From the NCBI GenBank assembly GCA_009760855.2, contig WPIO01000024.1:3403501-3467500 (forward strand): a stretch of DNA of 64,000 bases, given 5' to 3'. Of the stretch, positions 11,433 through 22,614 are shown piece by piece. Source of the DNA: Cristatella mucedo. Lineage: Eukaryota; Bryozoa; Phylactolaemata; Cristatellidae. Each line of letters starts with the position of its first letter. Positions within the stretch are counted from its first letter, which is position 1. The notes below the pieces were generated by a model. It was not told where the DNA came from and did not search any database. It saw only the letters and a program-made list of their open reading frames with translations. The translations under genes were made by a program, and so were the position numbers.

Positions 11433-12727
11433 CCCGCGTCTATTCAGTGCGGCAGTTTGATCCAGCCGTGCCCGGCCCTTTGTCTGTATGTCGCTTCAAC
11501 TGTCACTGCGAAGAGAGAGCAGCCCCATTCCCATTCGCGGTTATGTCTTGAGATCTGTAAGGTTGCGCTATTTTCACTTCAAATCAAAGAAAAAGTGAGA
11601 GCAAGAAATAGCTGGTTCGCAACCGAAATTTCCTGGAACTTTGAGAGACTAAACAACACGGGAAACATGGATACTTCTATTATAAAAATGGCAAACGCAA
11701 AGCCAGGCATTTAGAGAATGGCCTGCAAAATTGCTGGTTGAAATGCCACATAATAAGAGGAAATTCTAGGATCTCCGGACGAAATCAGTGAAGGCGTTGC
11801 GTGTTACTCACTAGCTCTCTCAATAATTTAGAGCTACCGAATCAATCAGAGAGCCTGTCAGATCTCGGCCCGCGCTTGTCTCGATACAGCGATTCAACTC
11901 CGTTTGAATAAAGCGCAAAACTTTGCACTGAGTTGCCAGTGCAAGTGCCAAGTAAAGAAAATATCGCATATTTTGATGCGGTTGGCCAGCCTTCGTCATC
12001 CGAGCGTCCCAGAATAAGAGCCTTGACAATATCGAATTCACCAGAATTCGCGGCAAGCCGACCGGAACTCGCGACGCTGACCTTGACTCTTAGCTACCTT
12101 GCTGTACGGCGTTCAGGCTGGATTTGTGGATTCCAGTTTATTCGATTACGTCCGTTCGATGGTTGGCTAGTCAGCTGCTAACAACCGTATTTATCCGATG
12201 ACTTCAAGCAGTAGTCTGGATGGCAGCCCTTTTTTATGACTTTTTAAAGACGCGAAGCCAGACCTGTAGGAGCACGAGATAAAGCTCGGAGGCAAGGAAC
12301 GCGAAAGTAGTTGTTGCACTGCAGGGAGACAGTGACTACGGAGGCGTAGGGTGCATCTTTTGGGCACCGATGCTTAAGTTTGTGGAGGAGCAGCTCGATA
12401 ACCAACGGAACGATAGATGGCGGAAATGGAAACATTTAAACAACGAACAAAATGAAAATGCACAATGTGCAGGCTTGGCTTAGTGGAGTAAATGAACACA
12501 TACGCACTTATGCCTGAAGCCCCAGCGATGTGGCGGCGGCAGCTAACGGACAGCGTCTCGTGGTAAAACAAGAACCCAGTTTATTGGACTTTCTGCTATT
12601 TTCCAGCGTCACGCTACTCGCGTGGTGCAAGCCTCAGAAACCGAAACGAATGTCCAGTAAATGATAAGGTCGAGCACTACAGGGTACCGGATAGTAATAC
12701 GCTGCTAGCACGACATAGTAAAGTTAG
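11433..12727. other. unassigned
   Basis: No gene, RNA or repeat family recognised. Open frames are short and lack splice context. Confidence 0.35.
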
Positions 12728-13480
12728 CGTTATTATCATAATAACGCGTGTACTTTTGATATAGCGCCCTCATAGCTCAACCTCCTTCTAGGCACTTTAC
12801 ATTTGCCGCATTAAGGAAGCACGATCAAATGATTAGTGGTAGCATGCTCAACAGCAAGAAGAATAACATGGCTAGGAGTGACATGCACAGGGTCAGCATG
12901 CATGTATGGTTAGTGGCAGCGTGCACTGCTTTAGCATACATAAAGGACGAACTACATGGACCCACTAAATGATGTGATAAATAGATGCATTTTTAGTTTC
13001 TTTTTAAGGTAGACCCTTACCCCCTAAAAGACCCTTACCCTTATGTGGTCAAGTCAGGTGATGTCGTGATGTAAGTCGAAAGTGAGTTCCAGGCTTTGGC
13101 AGCCTGCGAACTAGATGCTCTCCAAAGCATTTAAGGTTCATACGAGGTATAGGTAAACAATTAGATTCCGAAAAGCGCGCGGCACGATGCTTAGCCTGGC
13201 GGAGGAGTCGATCTGATAGGTAGACTGGAGCAGGAGAATGAAGGTACCTAAAGGTGAGTTGTCAGAACCTTGAACCTTTTATGCATTGCTTGACTGGGAG
13301 CCAGTGCAGTCCGGCGAGTAGTGGTGTGACGTGGCAACTGCGACGCTCACGACAGGCAAGCCTAGCTGCAGAGTTTTGAGCTGGGTGCAAGCGCCTGATT
13401 TCGCAGGCCGGTAGTCCAGCAAGCAGTGAGCTACAGAAGTCAAGGAGAAGGCACTGAAAGGACGGCCAGCTAATTCAGCC
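12728..13480 (-). mobile_element. L2-like LINE, 3' part
   Basis: On the minus strand it runs from motifs equivalent to RLDFCSSLLAGLP (right end, near 13440) through the basic C-terminal segment, the 3' untranslated motif repeats and the tail 'tgataTAGCGCCCTCatagc' (as read on +) to an AT-rich end. It shares with the copy at 7590-9405 several diagnostic stretches (for example around 13080-13280), so the two are close relatives. Confidence 0.88.
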
Positions 13481-14247
13481 AGATTATGACTGCTATTCAT
13501 TATCCGCGGTTCCTAAACTGTAACGGCTAGGGACCGATTGTGCCTCGATCTATGGCCGAGACCGCATAAAGGCCGACGCCAGACAATAGGCAGTGACTTG
13601 CGTTTCCGGAGTTTGCCTAGGCATTTGAGCTGATTTTAGCTGCAATCCACTGAGCAGTTGGCGCACGTTCTGGCTGCTGGTGAACGCCTTTATCCAACCT
13701 GTAAAACTACGACGCAGACGACACTCGGCTATTAACGGTTACGTGCGCGTGCAGCTGCTCCAGCACGATACATTTGCAGAAAAACGCGACGCGAGTAGCG
13801 CGTGCCGTGACCTCGCAGCCACCCGATGCTGATACTGATGAAATAACTAGGCTGACGCGTCAGAGAAAATGTGGGCGACAAGGCCTAGACTTGCCGGCAC
13901 CGCACAGGTTAGCGCCGCCGCTCCGTTCAGGCCAGGGTTAGCGACCGCGACGTTGGTTAGGTTAATTAGAAACAGCTCGAGTGGCTCGCAGACCGACGGC
14001 GGCGGTTGCCATTTTGACGCTTCTCAGAGCTGCGGCGATCCAAATGGCCCGGCACGCCCGAGATGCCGCCCGCTTTTGGCTATCCGCCAACAGTCATCAG
14101 CCGCTCGCAGATGGCGTGGTGTGCTCGCCTGTCTCGGCCAAGCGCTAAGGAGCGAGCACTTCGGGACCTTAGCTGACTTGAGTTTGAGTCCTGCAGCAGG
14201 CAGTGCTTTACAGCACGCTGCAAGCGGGGTTGGGTGAGTTAATGAGT
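13481..14247. other. GC-rich, CpG-rich block, no gene assigned
   Basis: CpG-dense sequence with a 122-codon + frame (13869-14237) that resembles no family. The string 'gttgccattttgacg' is similar to YY1-type promoter motifs. It might be a promoter region but no transcript evidence exists here. Confidence 0.3.
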
Positions 14248-14402
14248 TATTTGATGATGATGATAATAATAATAATAATAATTATTATTATTATAATTAT
14301 AATACATCTGTTATAGCGCCACCGGAGAACTCAATCTTTTTCTAGGCACTTGATTCTGCAAAGGAGGCATGATCGAATGGTTAGTGGTAGCATGCTCAAG
14401 AA
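14248..14402 (-). mobile_element. LINE 3' end with (ATT)n tail
   Basis: A (GAT)n/(AAT)n/(ATT)n run, then 'ttatagcgccaccggagaac', 'tcaatctttttctaggcac' and 'gatcgaatggttagtggtag': the reverse-complemented 3' end of the L2-like family, truncated after about 100 bases of element. Confidence 0.85.
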
Positions 14403-15167
14403 GGCTTTTCGGTCGCCTACATGAAGCTGCCAAATCAGCCGACCTTCACTTTCTCTTTACCTTCACTGTCGTCTGTTCAAGACTTTTTTCTACGCGTCTT
14501 TCACCCTAAAAGCGTTATCCTCTCTCTTTCATCAACTTGTTTATAGCACATCAACCGGTTTGGTGCCTTGCAGTAGTGCTTGTAAAATATACGCGCTTAT
14601 GTCTGAATGCTCCTCCAATGGGCGGATTACCCGGACGACCGCAGATGACATGCACAGATGCAGAAGCCGAGTGAAATCCAGTAGCGACAGCAGCTAAAGG
14701 CGAAGGCAAGTACAATAGGCTCAGTGGGACACACGTGGATTTTTCTATGCCGACCATTTAGCTTTACTATTATTGAGAGAACAGACGACGACGGTCGATA
14801 GCGTCACGGGGACGCGACGTTATGCCGATAGGCGCCCAGCTGACGACCTTTCAGCATGTCTGCACTGCCAGAGCAGAGATTGTACTCATTCGGAACCGGC
14901 TGAAGCTTCATCCGAAGGGATGTGTGGTTATGGGGTACGCCAAACATCTCATTTGCTTGCTGAGTGTGTTGCGTGAGATTTGTTGCGTGAGCTCAGCTCG
15001 ATTTGCCGCCAATACAATGTGTCAGGCCTGCCTGCTCGTCTCTGCTAACGCGTTTCATTACGCCGGCCAATAAGCAACAGTCGGTAAGGAAGATTATTAT
15101 CGGTTCAGTAAGAAACTCATCTGGATGTGCACTTTGTTAACCACCAAAGAGAACCCGAGGCTCAACG
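14403..15167. other. unassigned
   Basis: Short open frames only. No splice-bounded coding segment or known repeat was recognised. Confidence 0.3.
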
Positions 15168-15322
15168 CCGAGCTGGTTTGGCCAAGTGGTTTTAAGTGCT
15201 CGCCCCGACCAAGGTCCGGCCGCGGTCGTGGGCTCGAGCCCCGTCCGTAGCTTACGCGTGAAGCGCCCGAATAGAGATCGAGTTCTCTATTCGGGCACTA
15301 TACGAATGAATTATATTTATTT
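15168..15322 (+). mobile_element. tRNA-derived SINE family B with LINE-like tail
   Basis: Begins 'gagctggtttggccaagtgg' (A-box-like, as in tRNA heads) and has the B-box-like 'gtgggctcgagcccc'. The 3' part is 'gtgaagcgcccgaatagag', then 'attctctattcgggcac', then 'tatacgaatgaatta'. This tail is very similar to that of the resident LINEs. Other copies lie near 19297, 20115, 39540, 46971, 51383 and 53885. Confidence 0.85.
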
Positions 15323-16184
15323 TGTATAGCGACGATGCGGCGGCAGGATGCACAGGAGCCGCAAGAGAAGTCGAACCGATGGCACCGCACGACGTATTCC
15401 GGTCGGTCGGTCGGTCAGTGCCGTCGCTGGTTGACAACGAGGTTATGTAAATTAGCTGATCCAACAGCCTCATTTATATAAAAAAAAATCTTAAGCGGTA
15501 AACCGCAAGTCCCGCACTCCTCAGCCCCGCAGCCCAAGTTCTCAACCCAAAAATCATGCAAACTATAAATACTAAATTCAAAAACGACAAATCCTAAACC
15601 CTAGAATGAAAATATATATGCATGCACGTGACCCAAAGCAGAAGATTCACCGTTTCTATGCAAAATCGATTAGTACTAGCTTACTCACAGCAAGTTCACA
15701 TGACGTCACACATGAGTTTATGCCACAGTTGTTGCTGATTGATAGATTGAACAGCAGTCCGCAGTTACGTTGACTGTCTGACCTTGATTTTCTGTCATTA
15801 CGGGTTTTCTATAGAATGCAAGCCAAGCTTTATGGCCGAATCCAATGCAGCGTAAACGACTCCAAAAAGTTCCAGAGAATTCCAATCTAAAACTCACGAT
15901 TTCTCGTACGCCGTATACACTTCTTTAAGGATTTTTGCAGTACTTACGGCAAGTTAAGTGGAAGAGTTCTAGAGCTCACTAGCTGTCTCGGCTTCTGCGG
16001 CATAGAAGAATTCTACCGAAGGCCCGGATGACCAGAGCATAGAACCGTGAAATACTGGAGAACCGCTGCAAGTAATACATTTATTTTTGGGATTGAGACA
16101 AAAAGGACTGTTACACATGTTATTTTAAAACTACTTAAATTTCTTATCCCGGGCATCTCTTGGCCTCCACGACACACAGCTGCT
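15323..16184. other. unassigned, with a SINE A-like tail fragment
   Basis: Around 15455-15490 the string 'caacagcctcatttatat' and an A-run match the reverse complement of the family A SINE 3' end (gaggctgtt...). The remainder shows nothing recognisable. Confidence 0.35.
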
Positions 16185-16520
16185 GTACCGATGCTTCCCC
16201 CCAACCTACTACTAGCTACTAGCCTATGTTCAACCCTCTCAGCCCCCCCCTTTGCAGCACACGTTGCTGATATTCGCACTTGGATGCCAGAACCATTTGT
16301 CAAATTGAAAGGGGTCAGATTCGAAGTCATAGTTATGAGTAAAGCTCGTGTCACTCAGAAAATGGTTTTCCTAAGTTTCAAAACGGATTCGTAAATCGTA
16401 TGTGGCATCTGCATCAGATTAGGGTGTTCTGCTCCAAACTGACATTCAACAAAATAACCACAGTACATCCGCAATCAAGTCTGCCCGATTTCTGATATGT
16501 AACTGCAAACGTTCGGACTT
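16185..16520 (+). mobile_element. diverged LINE reverse transcriptase fragment
   Basis: The frame from about 16188 reads LCSTLSAPPFAAHVADIRTW and then KARVTQKMVF. This corresponds to the stretch just after the FYADD box in the copy at 7590-9405 (LNSLAACIGHIHTWVA ... SVIQKL). It is more diverged than other copies, so probably older. Confidence 0.6.
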
Positions 16521-16554
16521 GATAATCGGCACAAATTCATATGATAAGAATGGG

Positions 16555-17060
16555 ATTAAGACATTTCTATAGCGCCCTCGGAGAACTCAATCTCTTTCTG
16601 GGCACTTTACATGTGCTGTAAGGCAAGCATATCCGAACGGTTATAAAAAAGGCACAGTGTCAGCTTCCATAAGTACACAATGGATAGTTCTGACACGAAC
16701 CCAGCTAATGCTGCGAGGAGTAGGTGCGTTTTGAGCTTAGTTTAAATGTCGTCAAGTCAGGGAATGTCGTCGCCTCAGTTGGGACGAGTTCCAGACTTTG
16801 GCAGCATACAAACTAAAGGCGCGGTCTCTAAATGGTTTGAGGTTGTTCCTAGGCTAAGCTACTTGAGACAGAAGAGCGGATCGTACGATGCCTGTGCTGA
16901 TTGGGAAGTAGTTCAGGCAGGTAGTATAGTCGGAGATTACAAATGAAAAGACCTAAAATTGAGTGACAGAACCTAGAAGTACATAAGCTGATTAGTGGAG
17001 GGGTGGAGCCAGCCAGTGCAGGTCGGTGAAGAGCGGGGCATCGATCGCGACTCTCATGGC
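16555..17060 (-). mobile_element. L2-like LINE 3' part
   Basis: Reverse complement of the 3' end: 'tatagcgccctcggagaac', 'tcaatctctttctgggcac', 'tttacatgtgctgta', followed by the region equivalent to the reverse transcriptase C-terminus (for example 'agttccagactttggcagc'). No long frame remains. Confidence 0.75.
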
Positions 17061-17079
17061 AGTAACCACAGTAACCCAT

Positions 17080-17240
17080 ATTTGCATGCTGATAATTGGC
17101 GCGCTACCTCTAACCGTATTGTGCTTGCTGACTTTGCGCATGTCATCACTAACCATTTGATCATGCTTCCTTTACACCTCATTTAAAGTGCATAGAATGA
17201 GATTAAGCTCTCTGAGGACGCGGCGAAAATGTATTTTTAT
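17080..17240 (+). mobile_element. LINE 3' end
   Basis: Forward 3' untranslated motifs ('tttgcatgctgataattgg', 'catcactaaccatttgatca', 'tgcttcctttacacc') and the tail 'aaagtgcatagaatgagat', 'taagctctctgagga'. It lies back-to-back with minus-strand pieces on both sides. Confidence 0.75.
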
Positions 17241-17350
17241 TGTTACAAGCCTTGCTGCCGAGTTTCGCACTAACTATACGCGCCTTATTTCGGCGACCGG
17301 AAGACCTGCGAGCAGTGAGTTGCAGAAATCAAGGCGCGATGTGGCAATCT
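17236..17350 (-). mobile_element. small LINE fragment
   Basis: The minus frame reads RLDFCNSLLAGLPVAEIRRV, the conserved C-terminal motif of the family's reverse transcriptase region. Flanking sequence is lost. Confidence 0.65.
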
Positions 17351-19169
17351 CTGCCGTCTCTCCGTACCGCCACGAAAAGACCGGAAGGGCAGAGCCCGTG
17401 TCGCTGTCAGCGTGCAGCTTTCGCCTGGGCGTACCTGCGCGGTCGCCCGAGCGAGCCGCACAGGTACGCCGAGGCCTGCCGAGGTTGATTTGAGCTTTAG
17501 GCCACGGAGCCATTGGTGTACGTCATGGACACTCCTGAACGCCCGTAAGCCTCCGCTGCTGTCAATAGACATGTCTACGTAACAGATATGGATTTGCCAT
17601 GTTAAGGCGTGAGCACGCTTCGCCGTGTTACAGCTATTGTCGGCATAGCTTCGGGTATTGGTGCAGCACCTGCAAGGCGCTAGCCGCGGTCCAGGCCCCA
17701 CCAGTATAAGATTGTAGAATCGGATGAGACCAGCGTCGCTACGAGAGCCGTGTTTGCGGGCCTACTTCCGAGCGGACGCGGATGCCCATCACCACGTTTA
17801 TAGCAATGGTCTTTATGTTCCGTACACGCCACTCAATCCTAATTTTCTGCCGAGGCCTGCCGAGGCAGTCCAATTTATAAGAGCGACAGACGACAGCCTT
17901 GGCGACTGTCGTCTCCGCTCGCACAGTGGTGCAGTAAGGTAATGAGGCCTTCTGCACGACTCGAACTCACGCCCCGGGCCGTAAAGCGCGAGCGCTCTAC
18001 CGGAAAGCTAAGACGGGAGCGAGGCTTGCCCTGGTGCCGCGGAGGGTTTCTCGCCGCTCGTAGGGGAGCTCTTATCGCTTATCGATGGCAGAGTCGCGAC
18101 GCAGCGCTTGGAATCCAGCGTCCAGGTTTTCTCTCCAGCGCTTTAACCGAGGCTTAATCCTGCATCCCACGATTTTTCGGATCGAACTGACGAGGGCGTT
18201 AGCGGCGGCCGCGCCCCGCCCACGCGCCCTACTCTGTCCGCTTGTGTCCTGCGGCGGAGTGGCGACCCCGCGTGTCAAGGCCATCGGCTTGAACGGTTTT
18301 TGACGGAGCGAACAATGGAGAGGCCTCGCGCATTGTCCCAAACCGAGCGCGCCGACTGCGTTCGGCTCGGATCAGGCTAGCCCTGCTTCGTAATCTGGAG
18401 CCCACGTGACGTCTCAACTTATTTTTCGGCGGGCCCGGTGCTGCGGCCGAGTTGACGGTGCGTGGCGGCATCCGACCGGAACGGCGACGATGCCTCGGCC
18501 GACGCGTCGAGCGACGCGTCGAGCGGCGTGCTGTGGCCCATAGCGCGAGAGCGTCGCCACCACGAACGTCACTCGAATCCAGCCGACGCACAGGCGCATC
18601 GAAGCCAGTAGGCGCCGGAAGGTAAGCCAAGTCTCTGCTGGCGTCGGCGAACGGCGAGAACGCGTCGCGCTGAGCCAGTCCAAGCAGCCACACCGCGGCT
18701 TGGCCGCAGCTGCCTGCGTGGCGTTCGGCCTCGGAGCGCGAACGGTTTCGCCTTCGGTTCGCGAGCTGATTGGTCGGGCGCACCGCAGCCCCTCCCGATC
18801 TCTCGCTCACCCGCCCGCCTCCGGCCCTATGACCCGTTGTTCCGGTCGCTACCCTGCGCATCGCCCCGGCGCAGAGCCTTGGGCAGAATAGGTAGACTTG
18901 CTCGTACGCGCCCGCCCGCCCCCCCTCCGGGGGAGGGGGGTTAAACTGATCCAGCCGCGCTGCTGGCGGCCATTATAGCGGGGACGAAGGAGGCATTTAC
19001 CGCCTTTACCTCGCATTTACCGCCTGCGTGACCGCGTCGAAGGAAACGAGCTATTCTCAGGCCTCGTTCCACAGGAGAGCTGGTTTGCGTGCGATGGTCC
19101 GGGTAGCTGAATGCCAACAGTCGGTCTCGCGCGCGCATCTTGAGCTCGCTGCGTAGCGGCTCCGGCACC
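17351..19169. other. GC-rich block, no gene assigned
   Basis: CpG-rich between about 17.9 and 18.9 kb. Overlapping Arg/Ala-rich frames on both strands (for example 210 codons on the minus strand, 18229-18861) look like composition effects: no recognised domain and no consistent splice structure. A possible promoter or CpG-rich intergenic block. Confidence 0.3.
17938..18015 (-). mobile_element. tRNA-like sequence, probably a SINE head
   Basis: On the minus strand the segment has an A-box-like 'tagctttccggtagagc' and a B-box-like 'gagttcgagtcgtgc' at tRNA-like spacing. The 3' end (agaaggcc) has no pairing partner at the 5' side, so an acceptor stem is not formed. A decayed tRNA gene or tRNA-derived SINE is more likely than a working tRNA. 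Confidence 0.35.
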
Positions 19170-19540
19170 TGTTATGTAATGTAATGTAATGTATAACCGT
19201 CTGTAGCTCCACAAAGTCATAAAGACTATGTGGGTGTTACACAGGAGAGTTTTGTATAGCGCACTCATAGCCTAAGCGGCTTTCGGTACGCATTCGCCGA
19301 GCTGGTTTGGTCCAGCGGTTAAGGTGCTTGCCCCCGACCGAGGTCTGGCTGAGGTCGTGGGCTCGAGCCCTGAGGAATATGTGAAGCGCCTGAATAGAGA
19401 TTAAGTTCTCTTGGGGCGCTATACAAACGAATTATAAATATATATATATATATTCGGTAGCCAACAGACTTCGTCTCACGCAACAAAGACAAAGTGAGAT
19501 GCATAGTAGAATCAGGAGAGCAGTTGAGGTAGTGAGCCGT
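19170..19540 (-). repeat. repeat family C copy, split by a SINE B insertion
   Basis: Minus-strand copy of a roughly 230-bp repeat that ends in (CATTA)n (seen on + as 'atgtaatgtaatgtaatgta' at 19173). The left piece (19170-19296) and right piece (19453-19540) match contiguous parts of the uninterrupted copy at 20660-20890. A family B SINE sits between them. Confidence 0.85.
19297..19452 (+). mobile_element. SINE family B, nested in repeat C
   Basis: Head 'gagctggtttggtccagcgg', B-box 'gtgggctcgagccctg', tail 'gtgaagcgcctgaatagag', 'attaagttctcttggggcg', 'ctatacaaacgaatta', then a short (TA)n run. The flanks both carry 'attcg', a possible short target-site duplication. Confidence 0.88.
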
Positions 19541-20114
19541 AAATAGGGTGCTGCGCATAGCGGTTGCTCTTGACGCCCAACGCACGACGAAAGCGGGCGA
19601 AGCTCGCGCCACGATGCGCGGCTAACGAGTGCCGGGTGCAGCGCCGATAATAACCGTAGCAAACAGCCCATAGCAACGGAACTCAGCAGCAATCGAGAGC
19701 AGCCGTGCCGTCACGTGACAGGTGCGTAGTATCCTTAGCTCGCTGGGCCGCCTGTTCACCAGCAGCAGAGGGCCACTGGTGTTCACCGCCGACAGCCGAA
19801 GCGTACGAATCACAATCGAAAGCCCGAAGAAGAGCATCTGACTGACTATTGAACGAGTCGGCTTTGTATGCAGTGAAGTCGTAGATTAGAATAGCACCCG
19901 TTCCCTACCATTATAATTCGGGATCCGCGAATACTATTTAGGTGTAATTTCGTAATCTGGCTGATGCAGCGGATGTGGCTGAAGCTCCGCCATGCTACCG
20001 TGCTACCGCGCCGCAATATGCCGGTCCGTCTTCGTGCTGTCTGAGCGACGAGACCGTCGAAGCTTAGAGCCAGTTTAGGCTCCCTCAGACCCAGCCGAGA
20101 CAGCGTCTATGCCG
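19541..20114. other. unassigned
   Basis: No gene or named repeat recognised between the interrupted repeat C copy and the next SINE. Confidence 0.3.
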
Positions 20115-20245
20115 CGATGATTTGATCCAGTGGTAAAAGTGTTCGCCCCGACCAAGGTCTGGCCGAGATCGTGGGCTCGAGCCTCGTGGCATATGTGAAG
20201 CGCCTGAATAGAGATTTATTCTCTTGGGGCGCTATACAAATAAAT
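20115..20245 (+). mobile_element. SINE family B
   Basis: Head 'gatttgatccagtggtaaaa', B-box-like 'cgtgggctcgagcctc', tail 'gtgaagcgcctgaatagag', 'attctcttggggcgctat'. It runs straight into a long CA/TG tract, suggesting that the tract grew from the SINE tail. Confidence 0.85.
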
Positions 20246-20375
20246 TCCACACACATACACATGCACACACACGCACGCACGCGCACGTACGCGCACGCAC
20301 GCACGCACGCACGCACACACACGTACACACACGTGTATACATATATGTATGTGTGTGTGTGCGTGCGTGCGTGTG

Positions 20376-20451
<76 letters not shown>

Positions 20452-20453
20452 CA
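20246..20453. repeat. CA/CG-TG/CG alternating tract, near-palindromic
   Basis: The left half (about 20250-20335) is CA/CG-rich, the centre is 'gtgtatacatatatgtat', and the right half (about 20345-20453) is TG-rich. Almost every step alternates purine and pyrimidine, which favours Z-DNA, and the halves are roughly reverse complements. Open frames through it (Thr-His or Cys-Val repeats) are spurious. Confidence 0.95.
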
Positions 20454-20659
20454 TTCATTAATTAGACCCAGAGTTTGCTCGGCAGCAGCGTACGACCGCA
20501 GTTGGGGTCGTGAATTGGCGAATCTCACTCTGAAACTCCGCGAATCCAGAAAGGCTGAGCGAACTCTGTGGCGCGACGAATCCGAGAAGGCCGAGCGAAC
20601 TGCTGCTGCGTCGTCGAGCATTCAATTGCCATCTCAAAAGCGTCAAAGGCGGCTTTTGG

Positions 20660-20890
20660 CGAGGTAATGTAATGTAATGTATCTCCGTCTGTAACTCCAC
20701 AAAGTCATAAAGACCAGGTGGTTGTTACACAGGAGGGTTTTGTATAGCGCACTCACAGCCTAAGCGACTTTTGGTACGCATTCGGTAGCCAAAAGACTTC
20801 GTCTCATGCAACAAAGAGAAAGTGGGAAGCATGGCAGAGTCAGGAGAGCAGTTGAGGTAGTGAGTAGCATAGAAGTAGCAGCTCAGGACC
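20660..20890 (-). repeat. repeat family C, uninterrupted copy
   Basis: On + it begins 'aatgtaatgtaatgta', then 'tctccgtctgtaactccaca', and continues to 'gaggtagtgagtagcatag'. Read on the minus strand it ends in (CATTA)n, like a SINE with a simple-repeat tail. It contains 'gcgctatacaaaa', a string shared with the tail of SINE B. A + strand copy lies at 40140-40385. Confidence 0.85.
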
Positions 20891-21639
20891 GCTGAAAAGG
20901 ATGTGCCATAGTCGGCAGTAGGAGAGTAGTTGTCATTGCGTAAGAAAGCCGGCAATGAACGGGAATTCATGGAACGATGTCGATTCGAGATGCATCGCTG
21001 AATGGCTACATGTAAGTCGAGCGAGAAGAGGGCGCTAAGAAGTAGCGGCTAGAGACGGCAGACGGCAGAAAGCAAGGTCAAGGCAGGTCAAGGCAGGTCA
21101 AGGCAGCTCTGTCGGATCGCCACGTCTCGCACGATGCCCGGCACCGAGCAACGGTCAAAGATTAAGGTCAAAGGCCGCGGTCATGAGCCCGAGCAGCAAA
21201 GCAAAGGCATTCGAAGCCCAGTAACCGACGAGAAAGAGAAAGAGCCACATGTTTAGCATTTCGAGAGTCTGTGCATGCAAGCACCTCGGTGCGACCGTGA
21301 AGGCTCCGGGAGCGCGCTCAGCCCGCCCCCAGCAGTGAGTCTCCAGGCTCCGATTGAGGACTCACTGTTCGTCCGAAATCGGCTGCTGTTTCTTCAGAGA
21401 GAACGTGATGCCATTGAAGGCTTTCGATGCAATTCTCTACGTTTCTATCTCCGCTGCTCGCTCGCTGTGAATCTCACGAGCTTCGTAACCCAGCATAGTG
21501 TCAGCGAAAGCCTTAGGCCGGTCCGTCTCGCTAGGGCGACACAACCTACTATCTAGGTCAGACCAGCTGCTTATCGGAAGCTACTGGTGCGGAAGACGCG
21601 TTCGAGCGATTGAAAGGCTAACGGTTTGATTCCCACCAG
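20891..21639. other. unassigned; small tandem repeat
   Basis: Three copies of 'aaggcaggtc' lie near 21074-21105. A tRNA-like string (gaaaggctaacggtttgatt) near 21613-21635 may be a SINE remnant. No coding segment was recognised. Confidence 0.35.
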
Positions 21640-22440
21640 CCTTCCAGCATATCCATCTTTCTATCCCCTTTTGCAGCTTGTATTGCTGATATCCACACTT
21701 GATTTGTTGCAGACTTGCTCATATTGAATGACGATGAAACCAATTTACTAGTTATAAGTAAACCCAGTTGTACTCAGAAATTGGAAAGCCTAGCTCTCGC
21801 AAGATTGGCTTGGGCTCCTGTAGCCTCTGCACGGAACCTGGATGTGCAGTTCCAAGATGACCTATCTTTATCTGACCGGATAATCTCAACAAGTCTCCCT
21901 TCGTTCAGACATGTAACCTTGCCAAAATGAGATATTCTTCGATCCAGATGCCACAGCCAATCTAGTCTATGCGCATGTGACATGCAGTCAACACTTTTGT
22001 CACTCCTTACTTGCAGATCTCCCTGCCTGTGCAATGAGAAGCTTAAAGGTAAACAACTCTACAAATAGGCTTCTTTGTCGTGAAAGTTGCAACAGCAGCA
22101 CCTTTTTGTCGCCGACTTTCGCTGGCTCATTATCAAGCAGAATATCTAGCTGAAGATTCTGTCATCCTCCTTTAGGTCCCTTCATTCTCTTGCTTCAGAA
22201 TTCTTATCTGAAATGCACCGCACTCAGACACCGAACCGCCGATCCTCTGACTCAAGTCGCTTAGCTATGCATATACCATACCTCAAATTCCTCGGAGATC
22301 GTGCCTTCCATTCGCGGGCTTCCAAAGCCTGGATCTCCATATCGACGGAAGTTGGGACGTCACGTGACTCGATATAAACAATTCTAAAGAATCACGTTCG
22401 CAGCTTTTCCTGTGACCTACTGAACTTGTCCTTTTGTTTA
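21640..22440 (+). mobile_element. L2-like LINE, reverse transcriptase C-terminal part
   Basis: Frames around 21715-21900 read LILNDDETNLLVISKPS and ARNLDVQFQDDLSLSDRI, matching the segments after the FYADD box of the family. Downstream motifs (SDLHWLPIKQ-like) follow to about 22440 with many stops. The 3' tail is missing. Confidence 0.8.
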
Positions 22441-22454
22441 TGTGCGCTCAATGA

Positions 22455-22590
22455 TAATCATAATGCCTTTGTATAGCGCCCTCAGGGAATTCAATCTCTT
22501 TCTAGGCACTTTGCAAATACTTTATAGAAAGCGTTACCAAATGATTGGTGGTAACATTTGCAAGCAGCAGGCCTAATGTAAGCAGGTACA
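22455..22590 (-). mobile_element. LINE 3' end
   Basis: 'gtatagcgccctcagggaat', 'tcaatctctttctaggcac' and 'tggtggtaacatttgcaag' form the reverse complement of the LINE tail. It was inserted against the flanking + strand copies. Confidence 0.8.
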
Positions 22591-22614
22591 TGCACGCTAA
22601 AGACAAACATTGCT

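Noticed and set aside
18229-18861. A 210-codon Arg-rich minus-strand frame
   Set aside because: CpG-rich DNA rarely contains stops in such frames; no homology or splice pattern supports it.
20107-20667. Thr-His and Cys-Val repeat proteins
   Set aside because: Translations of the CA/TG tract.
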